Positions 6,925 to 14,817 of a stretch of DNA of 64,000 bases are shown one piece after another. Each line of letters opens with the position of its first letter. Position 1 is the stretch's first letter. Made by a program: the position numbers and the translations under genes. Under the pieces are notes generated by a model that ran no database searches, was not told the DNA's origin, and saw only the letters and a program-made list of their open reading frames with translations. This stretch comes from an uncultured Draconibacterium sp. (GTDB lineage Bacteria > Bacteroidota > Bacteroidia > Bacteroidales > Prolixibacteraceae). The stretch is taken from NCBI GenBank assembly GCA_947492175.1, contig CANLMQ010000006.1:1-64000 (forward strand), given 5' to 3'.

Positions 6925-9022
6925 TTCTTACTTCTTTTTTTGATACTCCTGCTTCATCAAACGAAGCCATTTCATTCATTATTTTACAACCTGCCTCTAT
7001 TAAATTAATGGCAAGTGCCGCCCCGGTGCCTTCTCCCAGGCGTAAATTAAGATCTAAAACCGGTTCAATTCCGATATGTTTCAAGGCAAAATTATGTCCT
7101 CTTTCAACCGATTTATGCCCTGCAATCATGTAATCAGCCACCGCCGGGTTCATTGTATATGCAATAAGTCCGGCAGCAGTAGAAATAAGCCCGTCGACAA
7201 CCACAGCGCATCTTTTCGCTGCAGCGGCAATAACCACACCCGCCAGTGCAGCAATTTCAAAACCTCCTACTTTTGCCAAAACATCGAAAGCATTTTCAGG
7301 ATCGGGCGCATGTAGTTTTAAAGCCCGCTCGATAACTTCAATTTTATGAACCAGTCCCTGGTTGTCTACCCCGGTTCCTCTTCCTGCACAATCGGAAACC
7401 GAATTATCTGTAATGGCACTTATGATGGCTGTTGCCGACGATGTATTGGCAATCCCCATTTCTCCCAAGCCTACAACATTTACAGCCTCTTTTTCATATT
7501 CGGCAGTAAATATACCGATTCCGGCTTCCACGGCTGCCTCGGCCTCTGCAATCGTCATGGCCTCCTGTAGCGCGAAGTTTTTTGTGCCATTGGCAACCGC
7601 TTTATTCAGCAATAAAGGATGAATAATCGAGTCGCCCTTTATTCCCAGGTCGGCAACCCGTAAGTCGATTCCGCCATGTTTGCACAAAACATTAATTGCC
7701 GCTCCCTGATCGAGAAAATTCTGTACCATTTCGCGGGTAACTTTCTGCGGAAATGCCGAAACCCCTTCTTCTGCTATTCCATGATCGGCTGCAAAAACAA
7801 ACATACATTTCCGGCCTGTTTCGGGGTTTAATGTATTTTGAATGGTGCTCATTTTAACCGCAAGTGATTCCAGCGTTCCCAATGATCCCAATGGTTTTGT
7901 TTTATTGTCGATTTTTTGCTGAGCTTCGGCAGCCAGCTGTTTATTTATTCCGGGAATAACAAAACCGGCAATAATTTCACTTTTGGGGGTAACAGATTTA
8001 CTGTAGTCTGCTTTTTGTTGCGCCGGTTTACCGGAAATAAATTCAGCACAATCAGCACCATTAAAACGAACAATATATTTATACGTATCGCCCCGAAGCA
8101 CCGACAGAATAACAGCCTCCATCTGCTGCGGAGCAATTATCTTTTCGGTTAGTAAGGCCAGTGGTTTTTCGATACCAGTCAATAACTGAAGCCCCGTTTC
8201 CATGTCGCTTTTTGTTAATCCGTACGATCCGCTTACATTTAACTCTTTGTAATGAATCAGATTTAAAAGGTTGGTTTCAACCTGCTCATTTTTACCAAGA
8301 CCGCTAAAGAAAGCTATTCTGCCGCCCTTGTCGGTTCGGGTAATACTGTTAAAGAAAGCAACAGGATCAGCACAGGCATTAAGTACACAATCGAAATGAC
8401 TATCGTTGGTATCTTTAATAATTTCGATTGAAGTTAATTCTGAAAACGCGGCTGCTTTCTGAATTTTAGTTTCATTCTTCTCAAGAACAACAGGGATAGC
8501 ACCATACTTATCGGCAATTAGAGCAGCAAGGAGCCCAACGGTTCCGCCACCGTAAATAAGAATTCGCTCTTTGGGTTTTAAATCCAGTTTACGGAATGCA
8601 TTAACCACACAACCTGCCGGTTCTGCAAAACTTGCATTTGCAAGCGAAACCGTTTCGGGAACCGGAATAAGGCAGTTTTCAGGAACCTGAATTGTATTGG
8701 CAAAACCACCATTGACATGAAAGCCAATTATTTTCATTTCTTCACAAAGGTTTTCGTTCCCCTTTGCACAATGACGGCATTTACCACAGCTAATGCCAGG
8801 CCACACTACATAATGTTTCCCGTTGTTGGCTGCTACAATTTCGTGTCCGGGCACCCTCGGCAGAGCAAGGTCTCTGTGCCCCTCGTTCCATAGTTTTGCA
8901 TCGGTGCGGCAAACGGCACAATACACAACATCCAGATTAACCCATCCAACTGGTAGTTCAGGTTTTGCTGTTTCCTGCCCTGAAGCTTCCAGTTGCTTTA
9001 TTCCTTTAAGCGTTATTCTCAT
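6917..9022 (-). CDS. Zn-dependent alcohol dehydrogenase-like domain fused to a CobT domain
   Basis: A 701-aa two-domain protein. Residues ~1-320 are a medium-chain dehydrogenase: catalytic-zinc cysteine in CAVCRTD, GHEI, four structural-zinc cysteines in CGKCRHCAKGNENLC, and a nucleotide-binding GGGTVGLLAAL. A linker of about 30 residues follows. Residues ~355-701 are a complete CobT: NKTKPLGSLG, FAADHGIAEEG, GEMGIANTSSA and GEGTGAA (about 663-669) are intact. The reading frame is continuous. It overlaps the 71-aa gene upstream by 17 bp and cobU downstream by 8 bp. The dehydrogenase domain plausibly acts on a lower-ligand precursor or its riboside, which is inference. Confidence 0.88.
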   Translation of the reverse strand: MRITLKGIKQLEASGQETAKPELPVGWVNLDVVYCAVCRTDAKLWNEGHRDLALPRVPGHEIVAANNGKHYVVWPGISCGKCRHCAKGNENLCEEMKIIGFHVNGGFANTIQVPENCLIPVPETVSLANASFAEPAGCVVNAFRKLDLKPKERILIYGGGTVGLLAALIADKYGAIPVVLEKNETKIQKAAAFSELTSIEIIKDTNDSHFDCVLNACADPVAFFNSITRTDKGGRIAFFSGLGKNEQVETNLLNLIHYKELNVSGSYGLTKSDMETGLQLLTGIEKPLALLTEKIIAPQQMEAVILSVLRGDTYKYIVRFNGADCAEFISGKPAQQKADYSKSVTPKSEIIAGFVIPGINKQLAAEAQQKIDNKTKPLGSLGTLESLAVKMSTIQNTLNPETGRKCMFVFAADHGIAEEGVSAFPQKVTREMVQNFLDQGAAINVLCKHGGIDLRVADLGIKGDSIIHPLLLNKAVANGTKNFALQEAMTIAEAEAAVEAGIGIFTAEYEKEAVNVVGLGEMGIANTSSATAIISAITDNSVSDCAGRGTGVDNQGLVHKIEVIERALKLHAPDPENAFDVLAKVGGFEIAALAGVVIAAAAKRCAVVVDGLISTAAGLIAYTMNPAVADYMIAGHKSVERGHNFALKHIGIEPVLDLNLRLGEGTGAALAINLIEAGCKIMNEMASFDEAGVSKKEVRNG

Positions 9023-9221
9023 TAAAATAGCTGGTTTCGGTAATTACAAGTTTTTTTATCGTTACATCGGTGTAACTTAATTTCAGATCGTTATAGATAC
9101 CGAGTACTTTTTCCTCGTCGGCAAAAGGAAATACCGAGGCTTTATTTAAACCTACCAACTCGTGCCCATCGGCCAGCACACGAATATATTCTCCGCCAAC
9201 TTTAAGAACCAAAAGCTCCAT
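9006..9221 (-). CDS. Small conserved-looking protein of unknown function in the cobamide operon
   Basis: A 71-aa soluble protein without signal peptide, membrane segment or recognised motif; it starts MELLVLKVGGEYIRV and is mildly acidic. Its ATG begins one base after the stop codon of the TrpD-like gene and its 3' end overlaps the dehydrogenase-CobT gene by 17 bp. This tight packing between two enzymes is the main evidence that it is real and functionally tied to them, perhaps as a subunit. I do not recognise the family. Confidence 0.7.
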   Translation of the reverse strand: MELLVLKVGGEYIRVLADGHELVGLNKASVFPFADEEKVLGIYNDLKLSYTDVTIKKLVITETSYFNENNA

Positions 9222-9222
9222 A

Positions 9223-10329
9223 TTAGTTATTGCTTAAACGCATTAATTTTTCCAAACCGTCTTCCGGGTTTCGGTTTTGAGCTTTCACCCATTCCTTTAA
9301 TACATCGTAGGCTTTGGCCTTACCGAGCGTTTCTTTTGCCATTGCTGTACCTTCAGCAATGGTTTTAGCTTTGTCGGTTACATAAAAAATAAGGCCTGCA
9401 TTTAGCGCCACCGCATCAACCCGTGCATTATTTTCTTTCCCCTGTATTAGCGATAAAAACGCTGTGCTTTCGTTTGAAATATCGATTGCCGGTACCAGTT
9501 CTTCAGGTTTTTGAACATTAATTCCGGCTTCTTCGGGTCGGAATGAAAACTCGCGGATACTACCATCTTTTAAAAGCTCGGCGCAATAGGTAATTCCCGA
9601 TACTGATGCTTCATCCATTGTATTGTTTTGCCCGTCGATGTGCCCGTTGAAAACGATTGCCCTTTCGTAGCCAATTTCTTTCATTACCTCAATTACCGGA
9701 ATAATCATATCTTTTGAATAGACACCTCGTACGCCAATAGTTGGCTGAACCGGGCTGGCTAACGAGGCAGCAATATTAAGTGTTGAACCAAAGGCTATTT
9801 GTGACAGAATACGGCCCAGCGCATTGGGATGCACAGTAGGACTCATGCCGTTAAAAAGAGCAAGCCCCGTTGTTTCCAGACTTTTTGCCGCTATGTCAAC
9901 ACCACATTCTACATCAACGCCAAGGGCTTCAGCCATATCTACTGTACCACACACGCTTGTAAGTGCCCTGGCACCATGTCTTGCCACCAGAATACCTTCT
10001 GCCGCTGCCACCAGCGAAGCACAGGTACTAATATTAAATGTTTTGAAGGAGTCCATTCCTGTTCCGCAGTTTTCAACCACCGGCCCGTTAACCTTGGGCG
10101 CAACCTTTACCGTATCCATTTCATAAATAGCCTGCCAGCAACCGGCGATTTCCTCTTTTGTTTCTCCTTTAGCCGATAAAGCTGCAAGAAAAGCTCCCTG
10201 CTGAATCTCTGAGGTTTCGTTATTAAGTACAACGGAAAAAGCATTGTATGACTCTTCGCGTGAAAGGTTCTCTTTATTTATAAGTTTTGTTATTGTTTTC
10301 GCAAATTCACGAATATTTAAATCTCTCAT
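9223..10329 (-). CDS. TrpD-like phosphoribosyltransferase (anthranilate phosphoribosyltransferase family)
   Basis: A 368-aa protein of the TrpD fold: an N-terminal helical domain, then CGTGMDSFKTFNIST (in TrpD usually GTGGD...TFNIST), HGARALTSVCGTVD (usually HGNR..SS..GSAD) and the metal-binding DEASVSG near 230. The substitutions in the PRPP and anthranilate pockets and the absence of other trp genes argue against tryptophan synthesis. It is the first gene of the cobamide operon, one base from the 71-aa gene. A role in making a riboside of an aromatic lower-ligand base from PRPP is an inference from context. Confidence 0.8.
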   Translation of the reverse strand: MRDLNIREFAKTITKLINKENLSREESYNAFSVVLNNETSEIQQGAFLAALSAKGETKEEIAGCWQAIYEMDTVKVAPKVNGPVVENCGTGMDSFKTFNISTCASLVAAAEGILVARHGARALTSVCGTVDMAEALGVDVECGVDIAAKSLETTGLALFNGMSPTVHPNALGRILSQIAFGSTLNIAASLASPVQPTIGVRGVYSKDMIIPVIEVMKEIGYERAIVFNGHIDGQNNTMDEASVSGITYCAELLKDGSIREFSFRPEEAGINVQKPEELVPAIDISNESTAFLSLIQGKENNARVDAVALNAGLIFYVTDKAKTIAEGTAMAKETLGKAKAYDVLKEWVKAQNRNPEDGLEKLMRLSNN

Positions 10330-10472
10330 TTATAGAATTTTTGGAATGATGTTGTTTTATATTTGTTTATTAATGAAACAATTCAGTTTCCGGGCTAAAG
10401 CCCAAATCCGGAACTTTAACCGGATACCACAGAGTGTTTTTACTTTTCTCTAAATTAATAATCCCTGTTTTT

Positions 10473-10500
10473 AAAAAACCCCCGACTAAAAAGCCGGGGG
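10473..10500 (-). terminator. Intrinsic terminator after the B12-uptake operon
   Basis: Five C (10479-10483) pair with five G (10496-10500), extended by GACT/AGC pairing around an A-rich loop. On the minus strand the stem is followed by six T. It separates the riboswitch-controlled uptake genes from the biosynthetic operon that starts at 10329, so the latter probably has its own promoter. Confidence 0.8.
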
Positions 10501-10598
10501 TTCAAATCATAATCATAAATGCACCTTACGTGCTAAACCTAAAAAATCCGTTTTTACATCTGCCTGCATAGCAATGCAGACACATGTTTTATCTGAAA

Positions 10599-10859
10599 TT
10601 ATTTTTTTGCCGAACATACATCCTGTTTGTAAATCCAGGTAACCACATCGCCTTTTTTTAAAGGCTGGTTAATGGCGATCTTTTTGGCCGGCTTGCCATT
10701 AATGGTATAATACCACACACTTTTGTTGGGTATTCCTTCTACTCCATTAATAGCCGAAACAAAAACATACTCTCCAACAGGATGTGTATCTACCTCCGCA
10801 ACAAACTGGAGGGCCTCCAAGGCTGAAAGCCCTTTTCCCCAGTTCGTTTCGATTTTCAA
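10599..10859 (-). CDS. DUF4430-type domain protein (transcobalamin-like fold), start uncertain
   Basis: The 86 residues contain a DUF4430 / cobalamin-binding C-terminal-domain pattern: an early LSALEALQF helix and SVWYYTINGKPAKKIA, then LKKGDVVTWIYK. Such domains bind or sit next to cobalamin in exported proteins. No in-frame ATG exists: the frame is open only back to 10898, and TTG at 10859 is the best candidate. The domain lacks its own signal peptide, while a signal-peptide-bearing short ORF lies just upstream in another frame (10909-11082). It may therefore be a frameshifted exported protein. Confidence 0.65.
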   Translation of the reverse strand: MKIETNWGKGLSALEALQFVAEVDTHPVGEYVFVSAINGVEGIPNKSVWYYTINGKPAKKIAINQPLKKGDVVTWIYKQDVCSAKK

Positions 10860-10908
10860 AGGGAGATAAGACTCATTGTTATATTTTATTTCATTCGTTT
10901 ATAATTGT

Positions 10909-11082
10909 TTATTTTTTGCAACTCATGTAACTCGCATAATCATGCTCCTGTGTAATGGAAAGGCTTTTTATTATGCTCGTTTCAACTGTAACTTTTTGCG
11001 GCTGTTTTGCCTGTACGGCATTTATAGTACAAGCTATTAGTAACACCAGAAGAATTACAATTTTTGAATTTGCTTTTTGCAT
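10909..11082 (-). CDS. Short exported peptide (57 aa), possibly the detached N-terminus of the DUF4430 protein
   Basis: ATG at 11082 opens a 57-aa frame beginning MQKANSKIVILLVLLIACT, a basic start plus hydrophobic stretch that fits a signal peptide or lipoprotein signal (LIAC). The mature part is about 38 residues ending SYMSCKK. It lies 28 bp after the BtuG-like gene on the same strand. The DUF4430 frame opens 10 bp after its stop, shifted by one base, so the two could be pieces of one gene broken by an indel, or two real small genes. Confidence 0.5.
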   Translation of the reverse strand: MQKANSKIVILLVLLIACTINAVQAKQPQKVTVETSIIKSLSITQEHDYASYMSCKK

Positions 11083-11110
11083 GTTTTCTGTTTATTCAAA
11101 ATTAATCGCT

Positions 11111-12412
11111 CTATTTTGACTCGATCAACAATATTGGGGAAATTCCAACCTCATACTCTTCCAGTTTCTCACCATCTTTCGAGTAGATAATAGTTTTACC
11201 ATTTGAAGTAGTGCTGGGTGATGTAAAACTTATGATATTGTCATCCACAACTTGCAGGCCGTTTATACCTACAATTCCGTCAACAAAATTAGATGACTCA
11301 AATTGTTTGCTTGCCACATCAAAAACGGCAATACTTCCGGTTGAAACATATGTATTATAATCAGTGCTGGTAGTATAAGAAACATACAATTTAGTAAAAT
11401 CGCTATTGGCTTCAATTACATTGTCATAAGTATTTCCAATCCCATCTAATGCATAAGTCGCTTCAAAAGTATTTGTTTGAGTATTAAAATATCCAACTCC
11501 TGTTTGAGTTTCCGAATCATTCCAGTTACGAGATATAACTACATATAAATTATCCTGCGAATCTTTTTCGAAAAATACAGGTTGACCAGGTATGTCAACA
11601 TTAGTAACCGCTTCTGTAGCTAAGTCTACAATTCCTATACTTTTCCCGTACCTAAGTGCAACATAAAGCTTTCCATCAATAATTTCCAAACCTTCCGGTC
11701 CCCCTGGCAAATCAATCTTTTCAACACTTTTTGTGTTCAAATTAATTTTGGCAATATATCCCAGTGAGCTGTCGTACCAAACATCTCCACCATAACACGA
11801 TACATATAAATAATCGCCATAACCCACACAATACCGCGGTTTTATAATATCGGATGAAATTGCATTCGCAGTTTGTTCAAATGTTTTTGTATTAACCCAC
11901 GAAATCCCATCTGCGTTATTACCCATAAAATATATGTTTCCATCGTAATTACAGGCATACTGCACATTCGAAGTCATGTCAACACCATTTACTGTTTTAA
12001 AGTAGTTATTGGTTACTTCAGCATCGTACTTGTTATACGCTGTAATGGTAGATTTAGCTCCGGAGTAACTTCCGAAATTAATAATATAACTGAAATCAAC
12101 TGCCACATTAATTTGCTGCGTAATTGTGTTTACAATACCTCCGTTTGTGGCCACCAGGGTAACATCGTAGATTCCGGGCTCTGCATAAATATGAAAAGGT
12201 GCTTCTTCGGTTGAGGTTTCGGTATCGCCAAAACTCCATTGGTAAGTTTCTGCTTCGGTTGAAGTGTTTGTAAAATAAACTGTATCACCTACCTGAATAT
12301 TTTCGTCAGGCGTAAAGGTAAAACCTGCTTTTGTGTTCGGATCGTCTTCGCTACATGAAGCAAATGCAACAACAATAGCTAACAGAAATAGAATTCTAAA
12401 TTTGTTTTTCAT
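11111..12412 (-). CDS. btuG: BtuG-like surface lipoprotein (DUF5074 beta-propeller) with N-terminal PKD domain
   Basis: A 433-aa lipoprotein (lipobox ending at Cys20, then SEDD, an acidic surface-export-like signal). Residues ~28-110 form a PKD/Ig-like domain (FTNTSTEAETYQWSFGDTET). The rest is a repetitive beta-propeller with blades such as YIAKINLNTKSVEKIDLPGG and IGIVDLATEAVTNVDIPG. BtuG of Bacteroides is a surface beta-propeller that binds B12 very tightly and hands it to BtuB. Position directly after the BtuB-like receptor under a cobalamin riboswitch supports that role. The PKD domain may act as a stalk. Confidence 0.8.
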   Translation of the reverse strand: MKNKFRILFLLAIVVAFASCSEDDPNTKAGFTFTPDENIQVGDTVYFTNTSTEAETYQWSFGDTETSTEEAPFHIYAEPGIYDVTLVATNGGIVNTITQQINVAVDFSYIINFGSYSGAKSTITAYNKYDAEVTNNYFKTVNGVDMTSNVQYACNYDGNIYFMGNNADGISWVNTKTFEQTANAISSDIIKPRYCVGYGDYLYVSCYGGDVWYDSSLGYIAKINLNTKSVEKIDLPGGPEGLEIIDGKLYVALRYGKSIGIVDLATEAVTNVDIPGQPVFFEKDSQDNLYVVISRNWNDSETQTGVGYFNTQTNTFEATYALDGIGNTYDNVIEANSDFTKLYVSYTTSTDYNTYVSTGSIAVFDVASKQFESSNFVDGIVGINGLQVVDDNIISFTSPSTTSNGKTIIYSKDGEKLEEYEVGISPILLIESK

Positions 12413-12441
12413 TTTCTAAGAATTATTAATTTTTATAAAGA

Positions 12442-14376
12442 TTATCTGAAATTGTATGATATACTGAGCCGGTAATTTATTCCGGGCATGGCATATCCCC
12501 AGCTCGACTGGTAATCAGTATCAAGAACATTGTTTAACATTCCGGTTATACCTAAACGGTTCTCTTTGTTTATTTGTAGTTTATAGCCTACGGCAAAGTT
12601 TAATAAGAAACAGGCATCAAGAATGTTTTTATTTTCTTCGTCGGTATATTGTTCGCCTGAAAAAGTTCCATCTATTGAAAAATCGAATTTTTTATAAATG
12701 GAAGAAGTGTAAAAATTAGCCAGGTGTTTTGGCACATATTCCAACTGCCTGCCAATTGCATTTGTTTCGTTCAGCGATTTTACACGATTGGTTGAAGTAT
12801 AGGAGTAATTCAGCCCCGAGTGTGTTTTCATGCCTGCCAAATTATAACTCCAGTCGGTCATAAACTCAATACCCTTACTTTCTACTTTCTGAACATTTTC
12901 GGCATACCAAATTGATCCACCGTTTCGCCATAGAATCCAGTCGTCGACATCCATTAAAAAGGCGTTTACCTTTATGTTTCCAGAAGTAGTACCATCACAA
13001 TAACTCCATTTGGCACCCAGTTCATAATTCATTCCACTTTCGGGGGCCAGATCCGGATTTCCACCAGGCACCCAAAAACGATCGTTAAAAGTTGGTACCC
13101 GATAACTGCGGGCTATGTTACCGCTTAAATTCAAAACGTATTTTTCTTTCGACACGGCCATGTAATTAAAACCAACCGAAGGAGTGAAAGGCACATCAAA
13201 ATCGGTTACAAATCCCTGGCGAAGATTTAAAGTGGCTGTAAGCTTATTAAACAGGCGGTGATAATAAGAGGCGTAAAAATCCAGCCGGTCTTCGTAATCC
13301 AGTGTTTTGGAATATGCATACACCTTTGGACTAATCCGGATGGCCTTTACACCTACTTTGTAACTTGCATTATTCGAAAAATCATGTTCGATAAATGCTT
13401 CCCCTATTATGCGTTGAGTTGAAATGGTATCCTTATCATTTTTATTGTATTCGGCATTATCGTACACATAGCCTCCGTTTATCTCGAACTTAAGCGGATT
13501 TTTGCGGTTTTTATAACCTGTCCATACACGGATATGGTCATCCTGGTATTCTTCGCGTTTGTCGGGATTAGATAAATTCGACTGCATATTTTGCTGAACC
13601 AGGTGCCAGTTTTTTTCTGCCCACACATTGAATATAAAAAACCTGTCTTTTTCAAACTTATAATTGAATTCCTGCAGTAACCCGTAATTTTTAACGTCGG
13701 CATTACGCTGTGTATCTTCAATCTCAAATACCTTATTTTCGAAATCGCGATAATTCGGATTGGTAAATTTAAAATCGTTCTTTTTGGTGTAGTAATAAGC
13801 CCGGGTTACTGTTTCAAATTTGCCATTACCAAAAAAAAGTTTTGTACCATAAAACTGCTCGCCAAATGAACCATTCGAAATTCGTGCCTCTCCTTTAAAA
13901 CCATCTGTCCAGGTGTTTTGTAAACCAAGATGAATGGCACCACCAATACTTCCCGATCCGTTTACCGAACTTGCGCTACCGTATTGTACTCCAATATTAT
14001 CGAATAAATACATGGTCAGATTACTTGCATTGGAATGCCCCAATGTCAGCGAATTCAGATTTATGCCTCCAAAATTGATACTTGTATGATCGGGTGCTGT
14101 TCCGCGTATACGAATCGTTGAAAGGCCTCCGGCATTTGCTTTAAACGCTATGGGCATGGTTCGCGAAAGAAGTTGCTCCATGTTTCCGTCTTGCCCCAGA
14201 AAAAACTGGTTTGCCGGTAAAGTCACAATCTTTGCCCCAGACTGGTACCTTTTTAATTTACCGTAACTAACTACTTCCTCGACATGAACAGTATCGAGAA
14301 TTGTAAATGGTTTTTGCGCCCACACACAGGCCACTAAGGTAACCATTAAAAACCCTAAAATAACAAACCTCCTCAT
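12442..14376 (-). CDS. btuB: TonB-dependent vitamin B12 receptor (BtuB-like)
   Basis: An outer-membrane beta-barrel with plug domain, 644 aa from the chosen start. The ATG at 14376 gives a good signal peptide (MRRFVILGFLMVTLVACVWA); the frame runs upstream to a TTG at 14433, which would spoil it. The plug shows IRIRGTAPDHTSINFGGINLN near residues 90-110 and YGSASSVNGSGSIGGAIHLG. The barrel ends in aromatic-rich strands (RLSISYNFR). Substrate assignment rests on the cobalamin riboswitch upstream and the BtuG-like gene 30 bp downstream. Confidence 0.9.
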   Translation of the reverse strand: MRRFVILGFLMVTLVACVWAQKPFTILDTVHVEEVVSYGKLKRYQSGAKIVTLPANQFFLGQDGNMEQLLSRTMPIAFKANAGGLSTIRIRGTAPDHTSINFGGINLNSLTLGHSNASNLTMYLFDNIGVQYGSASSVNGSGSIGGAIHLGLQNTWTDGFKGEARISNGSFGEQFYGTKLFFGNGKFETVTRAYYYTKKNDFKFTNPNYRDFENKVFEIEDTQRNADVKNYGLLQEFNYKFEKDRFFIFNVWAEKNWHLVQQNMQSNLSNPDKREEYQDDHIRVWTGYKNRKNPLKFEINGGYVYDNAEYNKNDKDTISTQRIIGEAFIEHDFSNNASYKVGVKAIRISPKVYAYSKTLDYEDRLDFYASYYHRLFNKLTATLNLRQGFVTDFDVPFTPSVGFNYMAVSKEKYVLNLSGNIARSYRVPTFNDRFWVPGGNPDLAPESGMNYELGAKWSYCDGTTSGNIKVNAFLMDVDDWILWRNGGSIWYAENVQKVESKGIEFMTDWSYNLAGMKTHSGLNYSYTSTNRVKSLNETNAIGRQLEYVPKHLANFYTSSIYKKFDFSIDGTFSGEQYTDEENKNILDACFLLNFAVGYKLQINKENRLGITGMLNNVLDTDYQSSWGYAMPGINYRLSISYNFR

Positions 14377-14473
14377 CACAACATTTTTAAGGAGCTTTGG
14401 ATAATCGGTGAAAAATATTGGTATATTTCTCAAGCTTTTTATCCCGAAGCTTAATTATTAAATATGAATTTGT

Positions 14474-14640
14474 GGCAGGTCTTCTGGCTTGCTCCGTTTG
14501 TTGATGCCTTCCCATCCAGAAACTATCTAAACAGTGGCTTTTGTAGTTCAACAAAAACGATCCGCCAGTTGGCGGATGGAACTTACAGCTGCGGGTACAG
14601 CTCCGGTTTTTCACCGGATTCCCATTTTAATCCTGTTCAT
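14474..14640 (-). ncRNA. Cobalamin (AdoCbl-type) riboswitch
   Basis: Read on the minus strand, conserved riboswitch blocks appear in order: GGGAATCCGGTGAAAAACCGG, shortened here to the core CCGGTGAAAAACCGG (about 14602-14618), GCTGTACCCGCAGCTGTAA, AGCCACTG (14532-14539), and the 3' B12 box AGCCAGAAGACCTGCC (14474-14489). It ends about 100 nt before the receptor start at 14376, so adenosylcobalamin binding should repress the uptake operon. Confidence 0.96.
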
Positions 14641-14758
14641 GAAACATGAACGTTCGAACCAAAATTCAGGTGCAAATATAAACAGATTAAATCGACAATT
14701 CCAAGAATTGTTAATTGCTTTTTATTTTTTGTTATAAAAGTTAATCTATGACGCGGGC

Positions 14759-14799
14759 AAAAAAAACGTGGTAATTCGACAATGAATTACCACGTTTTT
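14759..14799. terminator. Bidirectional intrinsic terminator
   Basis: A long perfect stem AACGTGGTAATTC / GAATTACCACGTT with a 6-nt loop, flanked by A-runs and T-runs. It lies 19 bp after the end of the transporter gene on the minus strand. Confidence 0.8.
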
Positions 14800-14817
14800 G
14801 TTCTGATAAATTTAGTA

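Noticed and set aside
9223..10329. Genuine trpD of tryptophan biosynthesis
   Set aside because: Key PRPP and anthranilate motifs are altered, no trp genes are adjacent, and it is packed in a cobamide operon.
10331..10472. Second cobalamin riboswitch before the biosynthetic operon
   Set aside because: None of the B12-box or CCGGTGAAA-type blocks are found; only simple GGGCTTTAGCCC-like palindromes are present.
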